Positions 1 through 8,206 of a stretch of 57,055 nt of DNA are shown here, in pieces. Under the pieces are notes generated by a model that was not told the DNA's origin, ran no database searches, and worked only from the letters and a program-made list of their open reading frames with translations. A program made the position numbers and the translations under genes. Position 1 is the first letter of the stretch. Every line of letters begins with the position of its first letter. This DNA is from Chloroflexota bacterium (GTDB lineage: Bacteria > Chloroflexota > Dehalococcoidia > JACPEP01). The DNA lies in NCBI GenBank assembly GCA_016183425.1, contig JACPEP010000036.1, positions 1 to 57,055 on the forward strand, given 5' to 3'.

Positions 1-58
1 TTTCGTCTTGAATTGCGGCGACAAAAGTCTCTGCATCTGGAATGCTTATCCTTTTCAT
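1..58 (-). CDS. 5' end of a truncated leftward gene, possibly IS-related
   Basis: An ATG at 58 on the minus strand opens a frame that runs off the left edge. The visible 19 residues begin MKRISIPDAETFVAAIQDE. A GGAGG lies 9 bases upstream of the ATG, so this is likely a real start. The start vaguely recalls helix-turn-helix proteins encoded by IS630-like elements, but too little is visible to assign a family. Confidence 0.45.
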   Translation of the reverse strand, partial: MKRISIPDAETFVAAIQDE

Positions 59-92
59 TGGGAGCAACCTCCAAACAATCTTTGCTCCCAAT
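57..92 (-). promoter_or_regulatory. Hairpin enclosing the SD and start codon of the left-edge gene
   Basis: An 11-bp perfect inverted repeat (57-67 against 82-92) spans the start of the left-edge gene. In its mRNA the SD sequence falls in the loop and the AU of the AUG falls in the 3' stem strand. Upstream on the same strand, TTGCGC and TATATT are spaced 17 bases apart and could be a promoter. The hairpin could limit translation or be part of an element end. Confidence 0.5.
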
Positions 93-193
93 ATAACTCA
101 AAATATCATAATGCGCAACTACTTGTGTCGTTACATATAGCACAGAAACAAGGAGTTTGAAAATGATGAGATTGGACAGGGCGCAAGGTGTTG

Positions 194-1834
194 CTAGGTC
201 TGTATCCAGACCTCCCTAAAGTTCCACCGGTTGTCATTAAACCAGGGGATGTAGTTCTTAAGCCGCTTATTGTAAGCCAGACGGGTGCTATTGTAGACGA
301 TAGTCATAAAACCGACCACATCCTCAGTCAAATACTTGTCTACCTCAGAGTATAGTTTTCCCCTCTCCTCCTGGTCATATGTTTGGTCGGCCTTCAGTAT
401 AAGTTGCCACGCCTCAGGGCTCACCTTAGCGCCCTTATATGTAGACTCAGGGTGCAGGTACCAAAAGACATAGGCTTGCGGGTCAGCCCCTGTGCTTGTT
501 CGGCCGATGACCATATCATAGTCACCCTGCTTCCAAAGGTTCGCATACTTTGCTTGCTCCATAGACTGAATCTTTATACGCACTCCTATCTTGCTCAACA
601 TGGCCTGGATAGCCTCCGCTACAGGCATCAGGTCCGGATAATCGGAGCGGATGATAGCGGTCACTTCGAACCCGGTTGGATACCCCCCCTCCGCCAGTTT
701 TGTCCTTGCTTTTTCGAGGTCTAATGAATATCCTTTGACCTTCCCGTAGAACCAGTATGGAGGCCCAAAAGTGCCTTCGGCCGGCTGGAATTTGCCCCCG
801 TAGACAGACTGCGCAATAGCCTGGCGGTCGATGGCGTAAGCAATGGCCTGCCTCACCGCTTTCTTGTCGAAGGGTGGCTTCTCCATATTCATCTGTATTC
901 CCCTGATTCCCATGGCTGGGGTGGATTGCACTTCCAATTGCGGCGATCCCTTCAACTCGTCTAGGGTTGTCACACTCAAGTCGTGGGCGAAGTCGACCCC
1001 GCCTGTTTGAAGCATAATTTTTCTCGTTGTTTCCTCAGGGACCACCATAGTCGATATCCCGTCGAGGTAGGGAAGACCTTTCTGCCAGTAGCCGTCAAAC
1101 CGCACCATTTCCTGACGCTCACCCGACAACCACGCCTTGTGCTGAAAGGGACCGGTGCCCACACCGTTCTGTGTCAAGTCATTCTTGAACTTTTCAACAG
1201 CCGCTGGTGAGACCATAGCCCCTGCTTTATCGGCCATTGTGTTCACCAGAAAGGATGCCGATGGGGCCTTCAAGACGTACATAAGCGTGGACTCGTCAAC
1301 CGCTTGAACCGACTGGACAGCTAGCTCTAGGTCGCGTCTCGAGCCTGCCTTGGTGTCTGGACTGAGTTGCCGGTCATAGTTTACCTTACCAACTGAGGCA
1401 TTGAAATCGCCTCCGTCGTGAAACTTCACGCCCTGTCTAAGCTTAAAAACGACCTTGGTCGGTTCTGGTGTCTCCCAGGATATGGCCAGCTCGGGCCGTA
1501 ACCTTGCCTTTTCATCAAGGAAAATCAGATTATTGTACATCTGACCGTTGGCGATGTGATCGAACGCCCCCGATAAGCTGCGGGCGGGGTCTTCGCCGGG
1601 CATGGCCCCGATTGCCAGTCGTAGAGTTCCTCCATAAACTGGCTTAGCCGCTGGGGTTACCCCTGGCTTCGGCGTAGTGGGAGCTTTCGTGGGAGTGGCG
1701 GCAGGGGCAGCGGCGCAGCCCAATAGGGAAAGCCCCCCCACGCTCATCCCAACTCTTAGGGCGAGTCCCACCGCTTCCCGTCGGGACAGCCTCCGCCCCA
1801 GCTTCTTTGCCCAATAGGTCTGATCCTCTCCCAC
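194..1834 (-). CDS. ABC transporter solute-binding lipoprotein, family 5
   Basis: A family 5 (peptide/nickel/opine type) extracytoplasmic solute-binding protein of 546 residues, the usual length. The N terminus has a Tat-like motif (RRLSRREAVG, residues 14-23), a hydrophobic stretch and a lipobox LLGCA, so it should be a membrane-anchored lipoprotein. A Thr/Pro/Ala-rich linker follows, then the SBP5 core with PFDKKAVRQAIAYAIDRQAI near residue 325. The GTG start at 1834 has AAGGAGGAG upstream. No permease or ATPase gene lies nearby, so partners must be encoded elsewhere. It is a paralogue of the two binding proteins in the Grd operon; all share a YWA motif before the twin arginines. Ligand unknown. 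Confidence 0.9.
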   Translation of the reverse strand: MGEDQTYWAKKLGRRLSRREAVGLALRVGMSVGGLSLLGCAAAPAATPTKAPTTPKPGVTPAAKPVYGGTLRLAIGAMPGEDPARSLSGAFDHIANGQMYNNLIFLDEKARLRPELAISWETPEPTKVVFKLRQGVKFHDGGDFNASVGKVNYDRQLSPDTKAGSRRDLELAVQSVQAVDESTLMYVLKAPSASFLVNTMADKAGAMVSPAAVEKFKNDLTQNGVGTGPFQHKAWLSGERQEMVRFDGYWQKGLPYLDGISTMVVPEETTRKIMLQTGGVDFAHDLSVTTLDELKGSPQLEVQSTPAMGIRGIQMNMEKPPFDKKAVRQAIAYAIDRQAIAQSVYGGKFQPAEGTFGPPYWFYGKVKGYSLDLEKARTKLAEGGYPTGFEVTAIIRSDYPDLMPVAEAIQAMLSKIGVRIKIQSMEQAKYANLWKQGDYDMVIGRTSTGADPQAYVFWYLHPESTYKGAKVSPEAWQLILKADQTYDQEERGKLYSEVDKYLTEDVVGFMTIVYNSTRLAYNKRLKNYIPWFNDNRWNFREVWIQT

Positions 1835-1909
1835 GTTATCTCCTCCTTTTCACTCTTGACCGGCACCCACCAGCTTGGTATGGCAATAATTGTATCAGTA
1901 GCGGAGCAA

Positions 1910-1938
1910 ACAATAGGCGGTTTTCGCGGTCATGTCAA
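1910..1938 (-). promoter_or_regulatory. Promoter for the leftward solute-binding protein gene
   Basis: Read on the minus strand, TTGACA (1938-1933) is followed after 17 bases by TATTGT (1915-1910). The start codon of the binding-protein gene lies about 75 bases downstream. It lies face to face with the rightward ubiD promoter. Confidence 0.55.
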
Positions 1939-1957
1939 GGGTGATACCTTCAAGCCG

Positions 1958-1987
1958 TTGACAGGGGATGCCATAGGGCACTATAGT
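1958..1987 (+). promoter_or_regulatory. Promoter for the ubiD-MFS genes
   Basis: TTGACA at 1958-1963 and TATAGT at 1982-1987 are separated by 18 bases and point to the UbiD gene starting at 2104. The -35 boxes of this promoter and the leftward one lie only 19 bases apart, so one regulator bound there could act on both. Confidence 0.55.
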
Positions 1988-2103
1988 TCCTATGCCACAA
2001 ATGATGAAAGGTCAGCACTATCTCTGATATTGGTCCCGTCCTCACGTTTCGTGAGAAGAGGCCTTGGGCAGCGGGTCCGCAGAGCTACATTAGGAGGATT
2101 TCT

Positions 2104-3576
2104 ATGGTAGAGGACGCAACAAAAACAAAGAGGGGGGGAAGGGACTATCAAGATTTGCGGGAATGGTTGGCACTAGTGGCGGAAATCGGCATGCTCAGGG
2201 CGGTTAGAGGTGCTGATTGGAACCTGGAAATCGGTACCCTGGCCGAGCTGAATGCCAAAAGAGAAAGGGCGCCCTCCCTTCTCTTCGATGAGATCAAGGA
2301 CTATCCACCGGGCTATCGGGTAACCACCGGTGCCCTGTTGAATGCGGCCACACTGGGGCTTGCCCTCCGCCTGCCCACCGAATACTCGGATCGGGAGCTG
2401 GTGGAGGCCTTGCGGGAAAAGATACCGGAGTGGGAGGCAAAGGCGGAGGAATATCCGCCGCAGTTCGTGGAGAGGGGTACCGTGACCGAGAACATGGATG
2501 TCGGGAAGGCGGTGGACCTCTTGAAGTTCCCCGCTCCCTTTTGGCATGAGCTAGACGGCGGACGCTACATCGGCACTGGCTGCGCCGTCATCACCCGAGA
2601 CCCGGACACCGGGCTGGTGAACCTGGGCACCTACCGGATAATGCTGCATGACAAGACATGCGTGGGATTCTATGCCTCGCCCGGCAAGCATGGCAATATC
2701 CATCGCGCCAAGTACCACGCCCGGGGAGAGCCCTGTCCGGTGGCCATATCCCTGGGGCATGACCCTCTATTGCTGGCGGTAGGCGCGGTGGAGATACCGT
2801 TAGGGGTCTGTGAGTATAACTACGCGGGGGCCATTCGCGGTAAGCCAATGAGGGTTATCAAGAGCGACGTTACCGGACTGCCTATCCCGGCCGATGCCGA
2901 GGTCGTCATCGAGGGATGGTGTCCCCCCAGCGAAGAAAGGCTGGAAGGGCCCTTTGGGGAGTGGACCGGCTACTATGCAGGAGGGCGGGAGCCAGCACCC
3001 ATCATAAACGTGGCGGCGGTTCGCTACCGAGATAGTCCTATCATCTTAGGCTGCCCCCCCAACCGGCCGCCTAACGACCATAGCTACCTGACGTGTGTGT
3101 TCCGCTCGGCGTTGCTCCACGAAGCCCTGGTCAAGGCCGGTGTCCCTGATGTGCGGGGGGTGTGGCGCTGCGAGGCGGGAGGGTCGCGCCTTTGGGTGGT
3201 GGTATCCATCAAGCAGCGCTATGCAGGACACGCCCGTCAGGCCGGCTTCGTGGCCGCCCAGTGCCAACAAGGGGCCTACCTGGGCCGCTACATCATTGTG
3301 GTAGACGAGGACATCGACCCCTTCAATATGAACGATGTTATCTGGGCCCTGTCAACGCGCTCCGATCCCGAGAAAGATATAGACTTTGTTCGGCGCGCTT
3401 GGAGCAGCCGGTTGGACCCCATGATCCCAAAGCCCGCCGCTGGCTACTTCAACTCCCGGGCCGTGATCGATGCCTGCCGTCCTTTTGAGTGGATGAGAGA
3501 CTTTCCCAAGGTCTCCGAGGCCAGCCCAGAGGTGGCGCAGCGGGTACGAGAGAAGTGGCGGGAGGTGCTCTCCTAA
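2104..3576 (+). CDS. UbiD family (de)carboxylase
   Basis: A UbiD-superfamily enzyme of 490 residues; family members use prenylated FMN to decarboxylate or carboxylate aromatic and unsaturated acids. Supporting features are the length, the segment LVNLGTYRIMLHDK (about 178-191), the conserved acidic motif EGPFGEWTGYY (about 281-291) and VVVDEDIDPFN near 400. The ATG has TTAGGAGG just upstream and a promoter at 1958-1987. An MFS gene follows after 45 bases, suggesting catabolism or transport of one small molecule. No UbiX prenyltransferase gene is seen in the window. Substrate cannot be read from sequence. A second UbiD lies at 51946-53313 but is not a close duplicate. Confidence 0.88.
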   Translation: MVEDATKTKRGGRDYQDLREWLALVAEIGMLRAVRGADWNLEIGTLAELNAKRERAPSLLFDEIKDYPPGYRVTTGALLNAATLGLALRLPTEYSDRELVEALREKIPEWEAKAEEYPPQFVERGTVTENMDVGKAVDLLKFPAPFWHELDGGRYIGTGCAVITRDPDTGLVNLGTYRIMLHDKTCVGFYASPGKHGNIHRAKYHARGEPCPVAISLGHDPLLLAVGAVEIPLGVCEYNYAGAIRGKPMRVIKSDVTGLPIPADAEVVIEGWCPPSEERLEGPFGEWTGYYAGGREPAPIINVAAVRYRDSPIILGCPPNRPPNDHSYLTCVFRSALLHEALVKAGVPDVRGVWRCEAGGSRLWVVVSIKQRYAGHARQAGFVAAQCQQGAYLGRYIIVVDEDIDPFNMNDVIWALSTRSDPEKDIDFVRRAWSSRLDPMIPKPAAGYFNSRAVIDACRPFEWMRDFPKVSEASPEVAQRVREKWREVLS

Positions 3577-3621
3577 GAGGCACATATTTCGGACGCTTAT
3601 TGAAGAAGTGGTGGTGCGGGC

Positions 3622-4851
3622 ATGGCCATAGTGCTGCGGCGGGTGCGCACCTTCGATTCCATTCAGCGGTATCCGGACTACCGCTGGCTGTGGTTGGGAT
3701 CGATGACAGAGCACGCCGGCGAGTGGATGGAGACCGTGGCCCTGGGCTGGCTCATGCTCCAATTAACGGACTCTGCCTTCCTCCTGGGTCTGGTGGGGGT
3801 ATGCCGGATGGCCCCCCGGCTTTTCTTCCCCTTGCTGGGCGGGTTAGTGGCAGACCGAGTGAACCGGCGCAACCTGCTTATGGCCAGCCTTCTCGCCTTC
3901 TCTGTCTTGGCCTTTGCCTTGGCAGCGCTGGTGGCCACGGGCGTGGTGCAGGCGTGGCACGTTCTGGTGGTGGTCACCCTGGGCGGGGTGTCCATGTCCT
4001 TCAACCACCCAGCGCGCAACACAATCCTGCCCAACCTGGTGCCCCGGCAGGACTTGACCAACGCGGTGAGCCTGGACATCGCCTCGGTAAACGGCTCTCG
4101 TATCCTGGGGCCGCCCCTGGCGGGCCTTCTTATTCCGGTTCTGGGCACCCCCGCCGTCTTTGTGGCCCGAGGACTGGGGTGCATCCTGGCCGCCTTCTGG
4201 CTATTTCACATTAAGACGGACATGACCCCCATCGCCGGAGACAGAAAGGTATCCCTATTCAAGGATTTTCGGGAAGGGATTAGCTACCTCCGCCTTTCTC
4301 CTTCCCTTCTTCAGCTAACCCTATTATGGGGTATGCTATACACCGTTGTTCACCCTTACACTAACCTGTTGCCCATCTTCGCGCGGGACATCCTTCACGC
4401 TGGGCCTCAGGGTCTGGGTTTTCTGGTGGGGGCAGCCGGCGCGGGAGCTCTGGTGGGAACCTTGGGGCTGGCCTCTATGGCCGGTTTTCGCTCCAAAGGG
4501 AAACTCCTCTTTGCCACCGGCATTGCCGTAGGCATCTTCATGATCTTCTTTTCTTACTCGCCGTGGTTTCTGGTGTCCTTGGGCCTGGTCGTTATCATGG
4601 GGGTTACCAACTCCTCTTACATGGCGGTGAACAACACCCTCATCCAGCTTCATGCCACCGATGAGATGCGGGGGCGGGTAATGAGCGTTCGAGAGGTGAC
4701 CATGGCCATCAACCTGTTTGGCAGTTTGGTCATGGGCGCCCTGGCCGATGTAAGCGGGGCGCCCTTGGCGGTGGCCGTCTTTGGTGGAGTCATGGCGCTG
4801 ACCAGTGGTTGGTTTCTAGTCCGGATGTCCGATGTGCGGAGGATGGAGTAA
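3622..4851 (+). CDS. MFS transporter (EntS/DHA3-like)
   Basis: A 409-residue major facilitator with about 12 hydrophobic segments. The N-terminal motif DYRWLWLGSMTEHAGEW and the loop DRVNRRNLLM (motif A type, GGLVADRVNRRN) place it among EntS-like proton-coupled exporters. It lies 45 bases after ubiD in the same direction, so it probably belongs to the same transcript and could move the UbiD substrate or product. A clear paralogue with the same N-terminal motif is at 33955-35190. The ATG at 3622 has only a weak ribosome site. Confidence 0.85.
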   Translation: MAIVLRRVRTFDSIQRYPDYRWLWLGSMTEHAGEWMETVALGWLMLQLTDSAFLLGLVGVCRMAPRLFFPLLGGLVADRVNRRNLLMASLLAFSVLAFALAALVATGVVQAWHVLVVVTLGGVSMSFNHPARNTILPNLVPRQDLTNAVSLDIASVNGSRILGPPLAGLLIPVLGTPAVFVARGLGCILAAFWLFHIKTDMTPIAGDRKVSLFKDFREGISYLRLSPSLLQLTLLWGMLYTVVHPYTNLLPIFARDILHAGPQGLGFLVGAAGAGALVGTLGLASMAGFRSKGKLLFATGIAVGIFMIFFSYSPWFLVSLGLVVIMGVTNSSYMAVNNTLIQLHATDEMRGRVMSVREVTMAINLFGSLVMGALADVSGAPLAVAVFGGVMALTSGWFLVRMSDVRRME

Positions 4852-4953
4852 CCTTGTTTGAAGTGGTCTAAGTCGGGCAGCTTGGGGGGTGAACCCCGGA
4901 GAGTCTTATCTGGGTCAGTGTTCTACACTCGTAGCTATGGAGAGGAGTGACTA

Positions 4954-5463
4954 ATGAGTTTTCCAGAGCTAATTAACAGGCGTCACAGCGTACGGTCTTA
5001 CAAGCCTGACGATGTGGAGCCAGAAAAGCTGCTCGCCGTGCTTGAGGCGGCCCAGCTCGCTCCTACGGCGGCCAACCGGCAACCCTTCCAGTTCATTGTG
5101 ACCCGTACCACCGGTAGGGAATCAGAGCTCAGGCGCATCTACGACAGGCAATGGTTCGTTCAAGCGCCAATGGTGATCTGTGCCTGTACCGTTCCTGCCC
5201 AAGCTTGGGTACGTAGAGACGGTAAGAGCTACGCCGATGTAGATGTGGCCATAGCCATGGATCACCTGATTCTGGCTGCCACTGAGCTGGGACTGGGCAC
5301 ATGCTGGGTCGCCGGCTTTGACCCGGCGGCCGCGAAACAGGTCTTGGGCATACCCGAGGATGCGGAACCGGTGGCTTTTACACCCCTGGGTTATCCCAGT
5401 GACGAGCCGAGGCCAAAGAGACGCAAATCTCTCAACGACATTGTTCGTTACGAACAATGGTAG
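4954..5463 (+). CDS. Nitroreductase family protein
   Basis: A 169-residue FMN-dependent nitroreductase-fold protein. The N terminus has the family hallmark RRHSVRSYKPDDVEPEKL, then the FMN-contacting region LAPTAANRQPFQ, and LAATELGLGTCWVAGF near residue 110. The length suits the short nitroreductase subfamily. GAGAGGAG lies 6-7 bases upstream of the ATG. The family reduces nitro compounds, quinones or dehalogenates iodotyrosine; substrate unknown. It is 102 bases after the MFS gene and could be in the same transcript. Confidence 0.85.
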   Translation: MSFPELINRRHSVRSYKPDDVEPEKLLAVLEAAQLAPTAANRQPFQFIVTRTTGRESELRRIYDRQWFVQAPMVICACTVPAQAWVRRDGKSYADVDVAIAMDHLILAATELGLGTCWVAGFDPAAAKQVLGIPEDAEPVAFTPLGYPSDEPRPKRRKSLNDIVRYEQW

Positions 5464-5466
5464 ACT

Positions 5467-5602
5467 TCTGTACACCCCCAACGGAGAGGAGAAGAACTAC
5501 GAGCCTGACTTCCTTGTTCGCCTCCGAGACCCCCAGGGCGAGGAGCTCACCCTTATCATCGAGGTGACTGGCGAGAGGAAGAAGGGCAAAGAGGCCAAGG
5601 AC
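5467..5602 (+). pseudogene. 3' fragment of a type III restriction/DEAD helicase gene
   Basis: Translated in the frame of 5467, this stretch reads LYTPNGEEKNYEPDFLVRL and later LIIEVTGERKKGKEAKD. That resembles the C-terminal nuclease region of type III restriction endonuclease-like helicases, with a D...ExT pattern (EPDFLVRL, then IIEVTG). No start and no upstream helicase part exist; the nitroreductase gene ends right before it. The similarity stops where the first REP-like repeat begins (5602), so the gene was probably lost and its end capped by repeats. Confidence 0.6.
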
Positions 5603-5861
5603 GGATTGCCACGCCCTTCTGGGGAAGGGCTCGCAATGACAGGTTATAGGAGATGAGGTAGAGATGACACAGAATTTGGCTGTCATTCCGAGGCCTCGAT
5701 ACGCAAACGCCCGCAAACGCAGTGAAGCGGAAGAGGCCGTGGGAATCCGTAACCCTGGGTGCGCTGTGGCGGATTGCCACGCCCTTCTGCGGAAGGGCTC
5801 GCAATGACAGTGTGGATGGTGACGGATTGCCACGCCCTTCTGGGGAGGGCTCGCAATGACA
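5602..5861. repeat. Cluster of four REP-like palindromic repeats
   Basis: Three direct copies of a unit that starts GGATTGCCACGCCCTTCT and ends GGGCTCGCAATGAC lie at about 5602-5641, 5770-5810 and 5822-5861. Each can fold through a GCCCTTC/GAAGGGC stem. A diverged, longer inverted copy lies at 5681-5750 (TGTCATTCCGAGG to GGGAATCC). A tract AGGTTA-TAGGAGATGAGGTAGAGA follows the first copy and nearly the same tract follows the last. The TGTCATTGCGAG core is a widespread bacterial repeat type. No gene is supported in this stretch. Confidence 0.85.
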
Positions 5862-5926
5862 GGTTAGGAGATGAGGTAGAGAATGGGGGATTTAGGGGGT
5901 TGAAAAGGGGTTGGCAAATACTCTTC

Positions 5927-6391
5927 CTAAGAAGATAAACGACGGACTTTCCTCATCGCCGCTGCGATCTTGTCGACCTCAAGGGCTATTTCCATCAACC
6001 CTACCTGCTCTTGGTAGACCTCAGGATCGACCTGCTCCTTGATCTCCGGCTCGGTGATGTGATATACGGGCAGTCCTAACTCAATCCCTGCCAAAGCGCC
6101 CGCGTAGGATGGGTCACCTTTGGTAACTGTCTCGGCGTAGATCTCGGCGCTGTCAGCATCTGGAGAACCCAGCACTACGATCATATTGTCTCGGCCGTGG
6201 GCTTCAACAGCTCGTTTTATGGCTTCTTGACCGTCCAGGTCAAGGGCTCCGGCGGCGGTTCAGACAAAGCACTGAGTTTGTACCAGAACCACTTGGGCTT
6301 GGGCGCTGAGAAGGCATTCGGCGATAGAGGGCCCTTGGACTCCATCTCGTTCTCCGATGACTATCGCCTTCTTACCCTTCAGTTGAACCAT
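5927..6391 (-). CDS. grdA: Selenoprotein A of glycine reductase (Sec at codon 44)
   Basis: Protein A carries the carboxymethyl-selenocysteine intermediate between component B and component C. The reading frame runs from ATG 6391 (AAGGAGGAGGAA upstream) to TAG 5927, 154 residues, the normal GrdA length, with one in-frame TGA at 6262-6260. That TGA is codon 44, exactly the known Sec position, inside QCFVUTAAGALDLDGQ with the partner Cys41. The C-terminal part reads TVTKGDPSYAGALAGIELGL, a conserved GrdA segment. Standard gene finding would call only the part after 6184. It overlaps the thioredoxin gene by 20 bases and is the last gene of the operon. Confidence 0.93.
6226..6244 (-). promoter_or_regulatory. 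Candidate SECIS hairpin in grdA
   Basis: On the minus strand, 15 bases after the TGA, CTTGACC and GGTCAAG form a perfect 7-bp stem with a 5-base loop TGGAC. Bacterial SECIS elements lie just downstream of UGA within the coding sequence, so place and shape fit. Confidence 0.6.
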
Positions 6392-6734
6392 TTCCTCCTC
6401 CTTCAGACACCAGTATTGATCTCACCGAGTCTATTATGGCTTGTTTTTTGACATCGCCAGTCAACCGATTTACCTCTTGCCCCCCGACAAAGAGGAGAAA
6501 GGTCGGCAGGCTCATAACCTTAAGGTTGATGCATAGCCGGCGGTTGTGGGAAGCATCCACCTTCGCCACCTTTAACCGACCGCGACAGCTTTGGGATAGC
6601 TCCGCCACAAAGGGCATCAGGGCCAGGCAAGGCACACAGCTTGGCCCCCAAAAATCCACGAGCACAGGCTCCCTTGCTGCCAAGACCTCCTCATCAAAAT
6701 TGTCCAGGCCGACCTCGACCGGCAGATTATCCAT
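6372..6734 (-). CDS. trxA: Thioredoxin of the glycine reductase operon (CVPC)
   Basis: A 120-residue thioredoxin. The active site is WGPSCVPC (Cys33, Cys36). Its CVPC differs from the common CGPC and matches, as I recall it, thioredoxins of clostridial glycine reductase operons. The cis-Pro region reads MSLPTFLLF near residue 75. It should pass electrons to the selenoproteins; no thioredoxin reductase gene is in the window. The start overlaps the grdC stop by 8 bases and its end overlaps grdA by 20 bases, so it is tightly coupled to the operon. Confidence 0.88.
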   Translation of the reverse strand: MDNLPVEVGLDNFDEEVLAAREPVLVDFWGPSCVPCLALMPFVAELSQSCRGRLKVAKVDASHNRRLCINLKVMSLPTFLLFVGGQEVNRLTGDVKKQAIIDSVRSILVSEGGGNGSTEG

Positions 6735-8190
6735 CTCCCGAATTCCTTTCCAGCAAAAACGACATCCCGTCAGACAGTTGAGTCATCCTCCCCAGGAAAA
6801 GGCTTCCCTTGGCCAAGAACATGGCGTTTGCCATCTGCCCGGCCCTAATCTTGGTTAGGGCATGACCCAAGAAGGGAATGGCCGAAGCAATATGACCCTG
6901 GGTTGGGGAAAAGCCAGGCATGCCGTGCACCTTAATGAAGTGATCCAGATCCCCCCTTTCCATCTCCCCTCGGAGCACGGCGAAGCTGCCGATGGTACGA
7001 TAGTTGGTGCGGGGGACATTGCCGCTGCCCGCGGGCTCGGTGATTTCAGGGTTATGCATCTCGGTAGCATATTTGTTCACCTGCGCTAGCTTCAGCCCCA
7101 GCCGGTCCAGGGGCTCCACCACTAGCTTCTCGATAATGGCTTGCTGGCTAGAGCCAGAGCCGACGTCATGCTTGCCGATGGAATCAAGGCGGATGACCGG
7201 GCTCACGCCATCGTCTCGGCCGACCAGAATGGCGACGGCGGCCAGCACGTCTTCCAAGATAGGCATATCGTGACGAAGATGGCCTCTAAACTTCATCCCC
7301 AGCTTGGCGAAAGAGCCGCCTCCTACTACCACCACGTTCTTGAAGATGCCTGCGGCCACGAGGCTTCCGGCCAGGACGATAGCATGAATGGGCGCGCAGC
7401 AGAAGGCCTTGACATCGGAGCCGGTGGCCGCGGTACAACCGCATAGCTCACCAATAGCCTTGGACAGGCTACCTCCACCCCTATTATATCGGTCCCCCAC
7501 CGCCTCCTCACCACAACCAAGAAGGTACTCAATCTGGGGGACGGTGGCAAGCCCATGGAGCATGAAGCGAAGGGCCATCACGCCCGAGGCCCGTGCCGCT
7601 AGATTCTCGATAAGCACCTCTGGTATCAGAGACTGATCCTCCTCATGTCCCCGCTGAAGACAGCCCACTAACCGGTTCCTTTGATCATAGAGAGGCAGAG
7701 CCTTTTCCTCATGTACCTTTTCTTCGATTCGGCTCTGGGGAACCCCACTGCCCAGCCTCCTAATATCTTGAGATGAGAGGAGAGGGTGCCTTTCCAGAAG
7801 CAGAGCCACTTCTTTGACAATACCTTCTTCCAGAAGCAGCAGGTCAAAGTCATCGCAGATTTTCATCACGCCATAGAATTCCTCTTCGGGCATAATCTCG
7901 CCGAAAAGCCCCCTCCGATGGCCATTGGAGGGAGGGTTCCGGTACCACGGCGTCTCGATGTGCCAGAGGTCGTCCGGATACAGGTTGCCTATGAAGGCCT
8001 GGTGGGGAGGATAGGCAGCAGCAGCTTCAAAACTGCGCAGGCGCTCCAACACCTTGACCAGAAGAGCCGGCTCCTTGGATATCTCTCGAAATGGCTTGGA
8101 GCCATAACGAACCATGCCGGGCACGTGGGCCAGGAAATAGGCTATATCCTTAACTACGGGTGCTACCCGTGGACTCGCAAAGGAATACAA
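6727..8190 (-). CDS. grdC: Glycine reductase component C, beta subunit (GrdC)
   Basis: A FabH/thiolase-fold protein of 487 residues. In clostridia GrdC works with the PlsX-like GrdD to turn the acyl group released from selenoprotein A into acetyl phosphate. Family signs are the N-terminal DIAYFLAHVPGMVRYG, LRSFEAAAAYPPHQAFIGNL and the cysteine-rich CGCTAATGSDVKAFCCAPIH. The open frame extends to 8352, but that would overlap grdE1 by about 145 bases. The TTG at 8190, with AAGGAAAGG upstream, gives a start matching the family. No grdD gene is present anywhere in the window, so either GrdD is encoded elsewhere or GrdC acts alone. Confidence 0.86.
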   Translation of the reverse strand: MYSFASPRVAPVVKDIAYFLAHVPGMVRYGSKPFREISKEPALLVKVLERLRSFEAAAAYPPHQAFIGNLYPDDLWHIETPWYRNPPSNGHRRGLFGEIMPEEEFYGVMKICDDFDLLLLEEGIVKEVALLLERHPLLSSQDIRRLGSGVPQSRIEEKVHEEKALPLYDQRNRLVGCLQRGHEEDQSLIPEVLIENLAARASGVMALRFMLHGLATVPQIEYLLGCGEEAVGDRYNRGGGSLSKAIGELCGCTAATGSDVKAFCCAPIHAIVLAGSLVAAGIFKNVVVVGGGSFAKLGMKFRGHLRHDMPILEDVLAAVAILVGRDDGVSPVIRLDSIGKHDVGSGSSQQAIIEKLVVEPLDRLGLKLAQVNKYATEMHNPEITEPAGSGNVPRTNYRTIGSFAVLRGEMERGDLDHFIKVHGMPGFSPTQGHIASAIPFLGHALTKIRAGQMANAMFLAKGSLFLGRMTQLSDGMSFLLERNSGDG

Positions 8191-8206
8191 CTTCCTCGGC
8201 CTTTCC

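Noticed and set aside
1856-2110. 84-codon open frame on the plus strand between the divergent SBP and ubiD genes
   Set aside because: It overlaps both promoters, lacks an SD and its translation has no protein-like pattern; the stretch is better read as regulatory.
5432-5833. Minus-strand frames over the REP cluster (133 and 82 codons)
   Set aside because: They translate the repeats themselves, giving recurring CHCEP and RRAWQS peptides; an artefact of repeat sequence.
5602-5861. CRISPR array
   Set aside because: Only four units, of unequal spacing and mixed orientation, each internally palindromic; no cas genes. REP-like repeats explain it.
5927-6184. 85-codon gene as a complete small protein
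   Set aside because: It is only the part of GrdA after the Sec codon; the ATG at 6391 with a strong SD and the CFVU motif give the whole gene.
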